From Petrosia ficiformis (lineage: Eukaryota > Porifera > Demospongiae > Haplosclerida > Petrosiidae), in NCBI GenBank assembly GCA_947044365.1, contig OX345638.1:6581201-6645200 (forward strand): a stretch of DNA of 64,000 nt. The letters run 5' to 3'. Below the pieces are notes generated by a model, which did not search any database, was not told where the DNA came from, and was given only the letters and a program-made list of their open reading frames with translations. The translations under genes were made by a program, and so were the position numbers. Each line of letters opens with the position of its first letter. The first letter of the stretch is position 1. Below are positions 23,101 through 34,600 of the stretch, piece by piece.

Positions 23101-25014
23101 TATGTTTCAGTTAATAAAATATAATTATTAGAAATGTAATGATAACACTTTTAATTCATATTTGTGATATACCAGTATTTTCAATATTAATATTCATTTT
23201 GATGATAACAAAACTGATAACAACATAAGTTAATATATAGACAACAATGTATTACATGTGTCATGTGATGTACATCACCTGATACCAGATAAAACTGGAG
23301 AGATTTATTATCCAGCAATCATTCAGTGTATGAAAATCATCATCGTCCACTCCTCCCAGTACCACCAAATGAGATATCATTTGTTGATTTGACGATATAG
23401 TATTGATGATAGTACTAGCATGATTGCTCCTCGCCTTAGGCCATTTCAATGTAGTGATGGATGATTTGACTACATTTTGAAAATCCTATAGTATTAGTAA
23501 TACAACATGGGTTTATTATTAATATCAATACAATTCTATAAAGATGAGAATAAAACAGTCACTAACTATAGTATCATTGTATTTTGTGTGACTAAGCAGA
23601 ACATAATTATAGTAATAAAAATTAAAATATTTGTGGTTGTTTATCAAATCACAAAAATTATGAAACATTGAAGAAATGTATGATTATATATGATATACAT
23701 GCATGGGTTATGTTCAGACATGATGATAATTGCAACTTAGGAATATGTAACTACAGGTATAAAAAATTAATGATAGTGTGTTCATTGTAATGAACAAAAA
23801 TGAATGAAGATTCAAAAGTACATGTTAAGTGTCTTATTATGATGAAACCAAGAGAATTAGAACTGTAGAGAATACAACTGAAAATAATACAAGAGATCAA
23901 GAGTGATAAAAATAATAGAATAGACAAAAAAACAACTATGTAGAAATGAGTAATCTGTTTAACAGACTTAGACAACAGAGAATCAAGATGCAACAACTCA
24001 CAATTGTATTCTGAGAGAATGATAACAGAAATAAGTCATTAACACAACGGAATCCAGTCTCATCAATACCAATGCCTCCAAACATTACACCTCTGTTACG
24101 AGGAAGTGACTTTATAGAGAAACCAGCACTGGGTGGTGGACGATTGCCTGTTATGATAGGTACTTTCCATTGACCTGAAGAAAATACATGATCATAATTT
24201 GTTATGTAATACATAATGTGAGTCATGTAATACCTGGTGATGAATTGACACACATAGTATGTACTTCATTTGTGTAGCAAAAATTTGGGATGCTAGGATG
24301 TGGAATATACTGAGAATTCATTTGAGTAGTGACTGGTGTAGGTCCAAACCCTCCAATAGCTAGTAAATTATCTTCTCCACTCATGTCGAATGATATCATT
24401 CCACAGCCATGTTTTCTCATGGGTCCATTATCAGGAGAATTGTTAATAATTTCTCTCCAATCTTTAGTAAGAGTGTTGAGTTCAAATAAATCATTGTGAA
24501 AGCAGTAACCAGGTTTACAGCTTCCACCAAAATACAATATAGAGTCTCTTATGGTAGTACAAGCATAGTTCATCACTCCTGCTGGTGGAGTAGCTGTAGT
24601 AGATGTCCTTACCCATTTTAACGTAGGTAAATGAAATATTTCAACAGATGATGTAAGCTTGCTCTTATCATCATTATGATGTACTATAGGAAGGTCCTCC
24701 TGCCTTCCTCCCCAGCAATATAATCTGTCACTATTGACTACAGTGGAGTGGAGAGTTCTCCATTTCATCTCATATTGACCTGATGGTAAACAATCAACAC
24801 ATATTTGTAACAACATGACAAGTAACACATATAATGTATATTTAATAAATATAGTATTTTTTAGATTATTAGTACACAAACCAGTACTTGTAATTGTATG
24901 TATTTCAAGTTTAATAGATTATGAATAACTTATTTATCTGATGTATCAAGTTGTTTCCATGTAACAAGAAATATAAAAAATGTATATTATAATAATTCAC
25001 TCACCAGTAGCCAT
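10352..25014 (-). CDS. Kelch - coiled coil - ZU5 - UPA-like - helical domain protein
   Basis: Twenty-one exons join without breaking frame: 25014-25005, 24779-24234, 24174-24002, 23485-23279, 23016-22845, 22381-22218, 22159-21937, 21882-21736, 14679-14599, 14516-14445, 14355-14263, 14209-14114, 14063-13920, 13541-12930, 12871-12743, 12569-12486, 12423-12308, 12146-11997, 11746-11557, 11489-11436 and 10716-10352. They total 3828 nt, about 1275 aa. The start is MAT(G) at 25014. Order: kelch propeller (about 4-370), coiled coil (370-709), ZU5 (713-850), acidic Ser/Thr linker (850-985), UPA-like (985-1137), helical death-fold-like domain (1155-1275). Residue positions are estimates. There is no signal peptide or membrane segment. 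It is probably a cytosolic scaffold or sensor resembling the ZU5-UPA-Death proteins UNC5, PIDD and ankyrin, with a kelch sensor. The 7-kb intron after 21736 holds a DIRS-like element. The exon at 12693-12623 is left out because it breaks the frame. A split into two genes at that intron is the main alternative. Confidence 0.78.
12623..12693 (-). pseudogene. Frame-breaking duplicate cassette exon
   Basis: This 71-nt segment has a good acceptor and donor and resembles the end of the neighbouring exon 12871-12743 (LLTDNTED versus LSSDNTDD). The following intron starts with the same TTAATATCCTAAC-containing sequence. Including it changes the phase and leads to a stop in the next exon (12569-12486), while skipping it keeps the frame. 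It is a decayed duplicated exon, or a regulated exon that would give a ZU5-only product. Confidence 0.6.
12930..13541 (-). CDS. ZU5 domain and acidic tail exon of the kelch-ZU5 gene
   Basis: A single exon of 612 nt. ZU5 landmarks are [52 protein letters not shown] and GGKFN...YGSI. It aligns along its length with the ZU5 exon at 31914-31432. After ZU5 it runs into a Ser/Asp/Asn-rich acidic tract ([13 protein letters not shown]), probably disordered. ZU5 domains pack against UPA and Death domains or bind spectrin-like partners. Confidence 0.85.
13920..14679 (-). CDS. Second coiled-coil exons of the kelch-ZU5 gene
   Basis: Five short exons (14679-14599, 14516-14445, 14355-14263, 14209-14114, 14063-13920) all start with two bases of a split codon and end with one, so each can be added or lost without frame change. 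Their sequence is charged and leucine-repeating ([28 protein letters not shown]). The last ends with a Tyr/Val segment that leads into ZU5, as in the paralogue at 31972. Confidence 0.75.
15795..16370 (+). pseudogene. DIRS-like gag remnant with zinc knuckles
   Basis: A gag-like frame ([32 protein letters not shown]) is followed by a CCHC knuckle [14 protein letters not shown] and, in another frame, a second Cys/His cluster [15 protein letters not shown] and a basic tail. A possible N-terminal piece begins with ATG at 14864 and has a donor-like GTATGC near 15000. The intervening stretch is stop-ridden. Confidence 0.7.
16767..17702 (+). pseudogene. DIRS-like reverse transcriptase
   Basis: A 311-codon open frame holds RT motifs: GLVPK and [17 protein letters not shown], then [12 protein letters not shown] (catalytic Asp), [16 protein letters not shown], and [12 protein letters not shown] (YLDD box). 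The frame shifts near 17640, before RNase H, so it is not functional as read. Confidence 0.85.
17809..18476 (+). pseudogene. DIRS-like RNase H segments
   Basis: Two frames carry the RNase H core: [17 protein letters not shown] (first catalytic Asp) in one, and [16 protein letters not shown] with [16 protein letters not shown] in another. They are separated by a frameshift and stop near 18100-18205. Confidence 0.8.
18352..19392 (+). pseudogene. DIRS-like tyrosine recombinase
   Basis: One frame carries the recombinase but is interrupted by stops at 18688 and 18913. Seen are the first catalytic Arg context (GFLRCGE, near 18945) and the second box [14 protein letters not shown] with [12 protein letters not shown] follows directly where relatives continue to the nucleophilic Tyr, so the catalytic tyrosine is absent from this copy. 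Confidence 0.8.
20002..20175. repeat. Poly-C run and long (TA)n microsatellite
   Basis: A run of 14 C (20002-20015) is followed by (TA)n interrupted by AATTATATA segments. It marks the junction between the DIRS-like element and the palindrome. Confidence 0.9.
20195..20502. repeat. Long palindrome (foldback element), arms about 138 bp
   Basis: The left arm (20195-20332) and right arm (20365-20502) are near-perfect reverse complements around a loop of about 32 bp. Landmarks are ACAAGAATAATAAAAAACAT, GATGTAGGGATGTC and ATTAAACAAACC. Part of the same sequence recurs at 46080-46235. Transcribed as part of the intron, it would form a long hairpin. Confidence 0.9.
20503..21735. other. Remainder of large intron, no gene recognised
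   Basis: AT-rich sequence between the palindrome and the coiled-coil exon at 21882-21736. Short open frames here have no recognisable motif or splice support. Confidence 0.6.
21736..22381 (-). CDS. First coiled-coil exons of the kelch-ZU5 gene
   Basis: Three exons of Glu/Lys/Gln-rich sequence show heptad-like leucine spacing ([39 protein letters not shown]). The last exon ends in phase 1 at 21736. The next matching phase-1 acceptor is at 14679, across the DIRS-like insertion, where the coiled coil resumes. Confidence 0.75.
22845..25014 (-). CDS. Kelch propeller segment of the kelch-ZU5 gene
   Basis: Five exons carry six Gly-Gly kelch strands: RLYCWGG, ILYFGGS, LLAIGGF, VMFGGIG, LVVLGG and WIVVTGG. 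Each lies downstream of a Trp- or Tyr-containing blade segment such as [11 protein letters not shown], and together they fit one six-bladed propeller. Exon 1 codes only MAT plus one base, spliced to [11 protein letters not shown]. Kelch propellers bind protein partners, and here it forms the likely ligand- or partner-recognition end of the protein. Confidence 0.85.
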
Positions 25015-25617
25015 TATCAAATAGAGAGAGGATTAAAGAGAAAATCTAATGATCAGATTCAACACTGGTTGCTATAATTAAAGATATCACATGATGTCAT
25101 GTGATCATGTTATGCAATTGCTGCATGTACTGAGTATATATCACACATAATATTATAACACTGTTTTACATAATGATACAAATAGAAAAATATACAGATA
25201 TAGCTAGATAGATCTGTCTTCACTGTTGAGAACCTTTTAGATGTAATGTGTTGTATGAAATGTTCGATTAGTTATATGATTAAAAATTACTAAATATCTA
25301 CATATATCTAGGTACACCATGTTTGCCTACAGACTTGTCTGTTTTTCTGATGCATGAATGTGAAAATTAAATCTTTAAAATAACCATTTTATTGGTTAGT
25401 ACAGTTACAAGGTATAGCTATAACATAAAAGTCTTACACTAGAATAAATTGCATTATGTGTTAGCAGGCTTCCAAACCCTTTTGATGGCCAGACACAATA
25501 ACATGTAGAAAACTTATAATTACTGGCATGAAATATGCATGAGTAGACAGCACTCTAAAATTATAATGCTTCAACTAATTGAATATAATTAGTACAAAGT
25601 ATATATAGCTGGATGTA
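25015..25617. other. Upstream region of the kelch-ZU5 gene, with a repeat copy
   Basis: This should include the promoter and 5' UTR of the kelch-ZU5 gene. A partial copy of the TIR repeat described at 25618-25985 starts near 25377 (ATTTTATTGGTTAGTACAGT), and the same motif recurs at 22705-22730. No gene was seen. Confidence 0.5.
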
Positions 25618-25985
25618 CACTGCAAAATTATATTGTTAAAATAACCAATTTATTGCTTAGTACAGTTTCAAGGAATAGCATAAATTTCAATCTAGTTTGT
25701 AGTACTGATTTTGTGGCTACATGCATGATGTTACTATGACAGTATGTGCACCAAATTTAAAAAATAATGTAGCTACACTAGAATAAATTACATTATGTGT
25801 TTGCAGGTTTCCAAACAATTTTGTTGGTCAGAACTGCCAGATACAATCTAAATGGTTGATACGTATGAGTAGACAGCACACTACAATTGTAGTGCTTCAA
25901 ACTAGTTGGTAGTACAAAGTAGTTACGGCATTAGAACTGTACTTACCAATAAAATAGTTATTTTAACTATTCTGTTTTTGCAGTG
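25618..25985. mobile_element. 368-bp MITE with CACTGCAAAA ends and TA duplication
   Basis: The terminal inverted repeats begin CACTGCAAAA and extend about 50 bp with mismatches (both contain GTTAAAATAAC and TTATTG..TA(A)GTACAGTT). TA flanks both ends, as for Tc1/mariner-type insertions. It has no coding capacity. Confidence 0.75.
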
Positions 25986-26092
25986 TATGTATCCTGAACA
26001 ACAAACTAATTGACTTGCAACTGTACTACAGTCATGCTTTCAATATTAGTTTAAAGTTTAAACTAACAAATGAATATTATGGAACCAAATGT

Positions 26093-26303
26093 TCAGTGTT
26101 CTTCCATATCTGACTGATTGTTGATCCAAACTATTGCATTTATAAACTCTTTCAAGATATTACCAGGTGTTGATTTATCTCTAATTCCTTCTGATATGAG
26201 TCGTGCTTGAAACATTTCTATTGTGAAGAGGTAATGATGTTTCAATGAGTCTAGTAATCCAGCGTAGTTATCAATTATTTTAGAAACGATCAAATTTCTT
26301 ACT
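26093..26303 (-). pseudogene. Partial copy of the C-terminal helical domain exon
   Basis: About 66 codons (YAGLLDSLKHHYLFTIEMFQ, LISEGIRDKSTPGNILKEF) resemble the first half of the helical domains at 10716-10352 and 27667-27294, then stop. A phase-1 acceptor (CACTAAG) precedes it. It could be a third terminal exon of the Roc-COR gene or a truncated relic. Confidence 0.55.
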
Positions 26304-26587
26304 TAGTGATATCAAACTGAACTAAATCTGTACAAATGATATACAAATAATATAATAGACAAAATAAAATCAGATCATTCCATTCTGATATTTGAATGCT
26401 AACTTCAAAAAATTAATAATAACGTTGGAGGCAACAGTGTGTATAATAGGTCACATGTGAATTCATGTGTGTCTCACACACATGAATCCATTCTAGTGTT
26501 ATGGTAATGATATAAATTCAATTAATTTTGGATGTGTGGATTGGGTAAATTAATAAGAAAAATATCATATAAGTTATATGATATTTT

Positions 26588-27045
26588 TAGGCCTAGTATT
26601 TTTCGGGTTAAATTGCATGGCTTTTTTTGGGGTGTTAATTTCGGGTTAAATACCTTCTCAACAAAAAAGGGCCAAAATCGGGTTTTACTTAATTAGACCT
26701 AATATTTTTCTGGTTAAAACATCAATCTTGACAGCACAATACCTACAGGTAAAAACATCAACAGAACCATTCGCGATGAGAAATTTAGATTTCTTGGTCT
26801 CTATGTCTTCTGGGTGGTCAAGCACCCATTCTGAAGGTGTCTTCCTTTTCCTACCTTGATCGTGGACCGGACACCTGTAGTCTGGAACCATGACCATTTG
26901 TGAGGGGCTGGCCATGGCAGCCAGAATAGGCCAGACACATGATGAAATTACGGGTCATTATCGGGTTAAACCCGAAACAAAAATTTGACCTTGGGGTGTT
27001 AAATTCGGGTGTAATCGGGGTTAAACCCAAAAAATACAAGGCCTA
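26588..27045 (-). mobile_element. 458-bp TIR element, possible hAT/BED derivative
   Basis: The ends match as inverted repeats: TAGGCCTAGTATTTTTCGGG and TAGGCCTTGTATTTTTTGGG. A minus-strand frame (26915-26685, 76 codons) contains PSEWVLDHPEDIETKKSKF and FTCRYC, similar to the single-finger proteins derived from hAT transposases (CGGBP1-like), but the pairing His residues are not seen. No matching 8-bp flanking duplication was found. Confidence 0.55.
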
Positions 27046-27293
27046 ACAATGATATATACTGTTTGAATAATTTTACAATATAATAATGATGTAGGTAATC
27101 CCACTGTTGGTTACATCCAGAACAACCCAACATCTACATGTACTATTCACTATACCATGGCGGGTCATCGGTAACAAGGGTTCTGAATCAAAAGGCATGC
27201 ATATAACATTCATTATAACTGAAATGATCTTTTTTTACTAATCAAACATAATAACACACTATACAATACAAATAACTAATACACGTTGTATTA

Positions 27294-27667
27294 TTACACA
27301 TTAAGTTTGAACTCAATACCTAGTCTACTATTAATATCATGAATATCTTCTTTAAGATGTTCAGCAGCAAATACAAATGGACCTTGCATTTCTAATAGTA
27401 CTCTTAGGAATTTAATAAGATGATTTACAATTTTATCCGCTTTTCTCATAAAAATCATTCCAGAAGTGAAGTCGTTAAGTATCAGATCTAAAGTTGGTTC
27501 CTTAGCAACATCACCAGATATTAGACCTGTGTGTAACATTTTACCAGCTATTGTGTTTATAGATCTCTTTGTAAACAATGTACCAAGAGAAGAATAGTTA
27601 TCATCAATAGCTCTTTTAATACACTGTATTAGTTGATTCGGATCAGCTTGAGTCTGATTAGTAGCAT
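27294..27667 (-). CDS. Alternative terminal exon: C-terminal helical domain
   Basis: Phase-1 acceptor (ATAACAG) at 27667, 124 codons, TAA stop at 27294. It is homologous along its length to the last exon of the kelch-ZU5 gene: [66 protein letters not shown]. In the Roc-COR gene the Death exon (28665-28370) also starts in phase 1 and carries its own stop, so this exon would be used only by skipping the Death exon. Death-fold-like helical domain, family unnamed. Confidence 0.65.
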
Positions 27668-28369
27668 CTGTTATAATAAAATAATGGTGGTCTAACCCAC
27701 AAAACAGCAATACACTAAGGTTAGCATGAAAACACTCTCAAAATGTGCTTCAGGGGCAGATAAAAATCAAGAAATTTCAATTTTGGTAGTGGAATATGCC
27801 TAATTTTTAAAGAATTATGGATAATTTCCAGTATTTGATTTTGGGTTAGCCCACTTTACATCTGAGTCCTTCAATTATCATGTTTTTATGCTTGTATGGT
27901 TTAGGAAGTACACATACACGTATCAATATGCATATTATGTAGCCTAAGTTTTAAAAAGGCACTTTTTATCGAAAAATAAATGAAGTGTTGATATAAATCA
28001 GCCTTTTTATCAGGGAGGACCAAAAAAAAATGCCACACCCTCTTTAAAAATGTTCTGATAATACACAGGCTTTGCTTGGACATTATCTAAGCTCAAACTT
28101 TATTGAATAAACAGTTCCTAATATATAATTGTAGAAATGATAACTGATTGAACTGTTCATCTTCGTATATCAATGCAAATACTACAGTCAGAACCACATT
28201 TTTCGGAGGGCTGTCAGTCATGTGGGGCTGGTTAATATTAGCAACTTCTAGCTTCCTCGTTAGCTACATTTGATAAACACCTTCAGAAAAAAAAAATAAT
28301 AGAAGATTCAAATCCAATGAAGAGTATATTTAGTGTACACAACAGTGCTAATAGAAATAAACAAGTCAA

Positions 28370-28665
28370 TTATTTTACATGTTTACACACACTACAATCT
28401 AATTCACTAGCAATTTGTGTACATTTCATTCTGTCATATTCAGAGAGTGTTTTGAGTAAGATTTTCCAGGTAGGTACTGGCTGTTTTTCATTCTCCCTTT
28501 TCAGCCATGAGGCAAGCATCTCTAGCATTCTTTTTCTAACATCATGATAATTCTCCTGTATACTATCCAGTGTGGCTTTATGAACAAATAATGCTAATCC
28601 TATGAATTCCCAATCTGTATTGAAGTTTATGCACTTCATATAAACTTCATTAAGATCATTAATAC
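28370..28665 (-). CDS. Death domain terminal exon
   Basis: 98 codons with stop TAA at 28370. The Death pattern is WEFIGLALFVHKATLDSI, RKRMLEMLASWLKR, PTWKILLKTL and CTQIASEL, ending in a Cys-containing tail. It is a homotypic interaction module that would recruit other Death proteins, such as the Death-RING-TRAF protein encoded at 3769-8362. Confidence 0.8.
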
Positions 28666-31600
28666 CTGTAATATCATATTGAATATAACTCAGTAATATA
28701 CAGTGTGATATTTAGTAACAATACCTAGTACACAATGACACACATTAGACAGTCGATCATTCTGAGCTTCATGAGGTAGTGGAGATGCTGTAATATATAA
28801 TGTAATGATGTCATGTAGAAAAATTACTTTAAAAAAGTAAATAATGATGCAGATTGCTCTATATTGTCCTTTTTAGGAGTTGAAAATCACAACTTTCCTT
28901 AGGGAGCATTCCCCTACACGGAGTGTGTTATGCACACTGTACTCTATCTCCCATTTTAATAGTCACACCACTCTCCCTCCCTGATTCAACTGCTTGACTT
29001 CGTATATCAACACAAATACTATATTTGGAACTACATAATGTAGTATAGTATTATATTGAATACTAACCTGTTGGATTAGATGGAACACTAAACTGTTGTA
29101 CTGTCCTACTGGTATCTGTTATAAGATAATCAAGAGTATAGAATATACAAACTATTGTAATACCTGTAATTTCTAGTAAGCGAGTTACAAATATCTCTTC
29201 AGTTAGAGACACAACCCCTTTTAAAGGCACAGCATAGCTCAAGAGATTTGCCGCCTTCTGTTCATTATCAGCATATACACTCACTAGACAAGATGGAGGA
29301 TCGGGAAGACCATGACTATCACTTCTACCAAACTTATCCATAGACACCTTTGACAACTGTGAAAATCGATAAATACACATTTCTATAAATATTAACATTT
29401 GTCAAATCTATAATTATGTGTACAGTGAATTACGTATACAAGAATATTACTTTGCAAGGCTTAGTATGAGGACTGATGACCCAATCATTGAAAGGTTTCT
29501 CTTGTTTCTTGTCCATTATTAACTCCAGATAATAGCTGTCATAACTGAACTTAAATGACACACTTTGATCAACTTCAGCTTGTGGATGATGTTTCAACAC
29601 ATACTATAGTACCATGTAATGGAACAACTAGCATCATAGAACAGTATATTAATTACCTTTGAGAGAGCATTCAGATCCTTAACAGCTATGAATCTCATTA
29701 ACCATCTATTTCTGCCACGATTCTCATAAAATATTTTACCTCCATAGTTGATACTGGAAGCTATCATATGAATAATTATAACAAGCACTTGTTTATAATT
29801 ATAATGATGACTATAGTGTACATAGACAAGTTTACAAATTCTTTATGTGTGTATTGTTACTAGAAGCACATGCTTGTACATTGACTACATTGACACCAAT
29901 ATACGTTATAATGTCAAATGGCTGAAATTATTCGTACATCAACACTTGTAATGTATTACAAGAAGTGCAATACATTACATAATATTATGCATGTGTATAT
30001 ATATCGGTATATTATCTGATATGAGTATAGATACATTATTATAATACTTACATTTCTTTTGTTTTTGTATTTGTGTATCAGGTGTGTTGATAATATCATC
30101 ATTAGTAGTAATAACATCATTTTCATCTGCTAAAAATGAGACAAATAATTATTAAAATAAAATTACTGATAATTATTAATATTACATTTTTCTTCTTGTA
30201 TATCAGGTGAGGTGATACTATTTTCAGTACTAATATCATCAATATTTTTATGTTTCACTTCTTCAGATGAGGTACCTTCTTTCTCTATATCATAAGTATT
30301 AGATACATTATCAGTAGATTGAATATCAACAAATTTATAATAAATTTAATACAACAAATTGTGATTTGTATTATTATCCACTAATTATTTTATAAACAAT
30401 ATAAATATCATTATACCATATTCCAGATTGTAGATTGGTGGGTCAGTTTGAGTATTAGAATCTTCCTGAAATGTCGAATCAGTACTATGTGAAGAAGATC
30501 GTTCAGCTAGCACAAAAATATTTAATCAATATCACATCAGTGTACAATCGTTATTACTGACCTTCATTTTCATTTTCAGCTTTTCGTTTAGGAGATGGTA
30601 CTTCTGTAGAATCATCATTTGGGCGTCTTCTGACTATTGAAACTGCTAACAACAAAATAGTAGCATATAATTATTTTAACACTGCAGGTATAATTTCAGC
30701 TCATATGAAACATGTGTTATTACACTATGTTATTATTCACTTAAGACATCAATACTTGTAAATATTTATACCTCCTTCAACTTTGTTCATATCATTCAAT
30801 ACATCAACATGTGTATCCTGTGATTCCTCAGTACTGGCATCACTATCATCATCTAAGAAATTATAATTATTATAATTATGTTCATTACTATAGTAGCAAT
30901 ACATACCTTCACTATCATCACTGCTTCTTTGTCTTTTAGCTGAAGGTAGTTCGTCTGACTCCTCACTATTTCGTTTTCTAACTAATCTCACAACTAGTAC
31001 ATCTAGAGTATCTGTATATAAATTAATCATACATACTTTGTATGAACATATTTGCTAACAAAGGGAACGCAAATTATCCATTCAATGCTAGTTTGTTGTA
31101 CTTGCACTATTTAGGAAAGATTTTGGGATATAGCAAACATCATGCTTAGAGAACACTTAGAGAACACTTAGGTGGGTGATATCTACAAAATTCGTACTGA
31201 CAAGCACTCATTATTCAGCCATTTTGTATTTAAAATATAAATCCTGTTCTTTCTATAAGTGCCCAAGTTATATGGCTTTCAGTACAAAACTGATTCATGT
31301 AGCAAGCGTTCGAAGAACAAACTATCAAATGTCTGTGCTATAGAGAAAGGATGTATTATATACACAATAATTATTTATGACAATTGTTGCTAATAGCTAT
31401 ATATATGATGTAATGTAATACACAAACTCACTTTCAGTAGAGTCCGATAAAGTGACTGGTAGAGTGAAGAGATATAACACAATACCTATTAGACAAAACT
31501 TATGACGGGTAATACTTCCATAAAAACTATCAGTTGAAAACTCTCCGCCATCAATCCTTTCAAACTCGTAAGATGGTACTCTTTGTTTCAGAGATGCTTT

Positions 31601-34600
31601 CACAAAACTAAGGTGCTTCAACTGTTGTTTACTCTCCAATGACACACAATGTTGTACATCTAATTTCACAGGTTGTAGGAGCTCTTTGGCAAATGAGATA
31701 GCATATACAGCACTAACGAGCTCTGTACCTTCTGGAAACTGGAATTTACCACCCACTAGAGCTTTGACTACCACCTCACACGTATCCGATGAAGAGATGG
31801 TACCTTGTAGAAAATGTAATCTGAAACCATATTCTGTCCAATTGAGGGACTGAGGTTTATCCCCTTGAATAAGGAAGAGTGTTTCTCCAGCCACATGAAC
31901 TCCATCAAGATGATCTGATAAGTAAAGTGATGAATACTATTAACTAATAATAATTATTATTAACCCCTAACCTGAAACTGGTACAATATAATTAAACTGT
32001 ACCCCTACATCTGTGTGGTACTTGATAACCTCTGAATCATGTGAGGAAGAGATCCTCAATTCCACAATCTTCTTAAACTCCTCCAATTGTAAATTCAGAG
32101 AGTTCAGTTTAGTCTCCATTTCTGTAGTTCTATTGACAACTGTTGAGTGTAGTGACTGTAACTCTATATAAAAGAGGAGAATAATAGTTTCATGAATTAT
32201 AAATAACATATTAAGTGTTGTAGTATAAATATATTTGTTGCACGATGTAGTAGAAAATTATGATAATAAAGAAATCCCATTGACAGCAACAGGTATTGGG
32301 TGATATAGCATTATCAAATCTATCATTAATCCACTGACCATCTTGTAGTATCCCTTTCACATGTGAATTTAGTACTTTAACTGTTTGATTTTTCTTCTCC
32401 AACTTACTCTGTAGTTCCTCTACTTGTTCATTCTTACTAATAACTATTGTTTGTAGTGACTCTATCTCTGAAGTAATAAGATAATCATTGATGACATAAT
32501 AATACTAGTAATACACATCTAACCTTCTTCCAATATTAACATCTTATCACTAATATCTGATTTAGGTTTATCCTCATCCTCTAATGGTTCTCTTTCCAGA
32601 GTCTCCTCATCTAATGAAAACACATAATACTCAATACACATTCAACAGATATAATATATGTATTAATATAGACCTGATGAAAGGGTAGATGTGATTTTAA
32701 GTTGCTTTTCCAAATCTGTGATATGTTTTCTGGAATGGTCCAGTTCTTGTGATTTCACTAATGATTTTTTCTTTTCAATCATCAACAATGTCTGAGAATC
32801 TTGTAACTCTAAATACAAAAATAATGATTTCAAATAATAATAATTACTAAAATATTCAATCTTCAGAGTTCCAGTGATACATGAATTGAAATTGGTATCA
32901 GGTGCCAATACTATACTGTATCGGTAGTGTATGCATGAATAGCCAATACTGATCTACACATGTACATGGCATTTATTTAAGTTGTGTGTGGTCAAGAGTC
33001 ACTGGATATGTTTGTGATATTGAAAGAGAGTCATATTTCTCTACAAAACGACAAATCACATAACATCTATTATTAGTGGATGAAACAATTTGAAAACTTA
33101 GTTGCTATATGTGTTGTGGTATGCCATTATCACAAGGAGGTTAATTATAATTATCCAGGTGATATGAATGACTATCAAAATTAATTACTATTAATTAACC
33201 TTTGAACCAATGCTCTCTCTCTTTACGTACAATATATTTCTTATTAGTACGAGGACACTTGATCTTCATTTCTTTACGATCAACTTCAGCACAGTGTTTC
33301 TCGTCCTGTTCGCATTCAGGTAGACTACAGTAGAAACCATACTTTTGAGCGCAAAATGATTCATCATACCGCAGACTTTCGCGAACATTAATGATCCCTT
33401 TTTCAAGGTTTTGACAAATATTATAACAGTTCGCAGTGCAAACAGCTTCACTACGCACTTCAATGCATTCGTCTGTAGCTTTCAGAGTAACAGGACAATT
33501 ATCATCTTCGCTGTTAGTGTAAAAGGATGCTTGATTACGAAAAAGAAGGGGTAAGCCTCTGCGATACGCAATTCTCCATTCCAACTCACGTACTAAGTAT
33601 GCAAGTAGTGCGCTAAAAATTCCTTTGGGAACAAATCCTCCCTTAAACAATACTAAAAGAGGATCTGAGTGGATTTCAGTAGGATCTGGATCATCTGGTG
33701 CATGAACCAAAGCACAAGGAAGAAAATAATCATAATCGGGATCATGTACAGGACCAAGAATGTTGAGATATTTAAGAAGAGCAAGAAATGCATCACAAGA
33801 TATTTGAAGCTTATCTTGATGCTTCTTGAAAATGCTTTTAAGAGTATCCCTTTTGAACAAACCTAAAGTTTCAAAGGCCTTTATTTCTGGTCTGTCAACA
33901 TTCTCTCGGGCAAATGTGTTGGTAATTAACTCTGATACTGTCTCAAAGATCACACTTGGTTGTATGATGATAGTGTTCTTGAGCTCTTCAATTCTATGAT
34001 AGTAACGAATCGTGCCAGTTTGATGATGAAGAAACAACAAACAAGCTCGTAAATCTTCCTCAGAGATACTACATTTCTCAGCTATCTGTATACATTCTTC
34101 ATAGGTCACAGTTGACTGATTCATATTTCTTAACCACAACTCGAGAGCTAACCAGTTTACAGGAAAAACAACTTTGTATGGACTTTCTCCGTCTTTCTCT
34201 TTTCTAATTATATTTTCCACTACCTTTTTGACAGAGGTACTATCATTTTTTTCATCGTAGTTATCCACTGGTATAACAAGTTGATCTTTCGCATCAGGAG
34301 AATATTCAATGCACCCATTACGAAAAAGCGAGGTTGGTTCGACAGCTTCTTTCAGCTCCTTATCAATCTCGATCATCTCTTCGTTTGTGACTAAATCTTT
34401 GTGTGTTGCTACTACCAAGACAGAAAGAGGAGGGACACGGCATTTGGAATTACGAAGTACAACATCTTGTGATAATGCATTGTGATAACTGGTTATGCTG
34501 GAAAGGCACTGCATAAAGACGTTCTTAACAGTGAAAGAACTCTCATAAGGATTACTTTCCTCATCAGATGTACGGTAGGTGACAGTATACCTAGCTCCTA

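Noticed and set aside
23751..23996. 81-codon minus-strand hydrophobic frame resembling a membrane segment
   Set aside because: It lies in the intron between two kelch exons whose frame joins perfectly without it.
24790..24879. Upstream Met-rich extension before the first large kelch exon
   Set aside because: The splice of ATGGCTACTG at 25014-25005 to the acceptor at 24779 gives a cleaner start (MATGQYEMKW). The extension would be intron read-through ahead of the acceptor.
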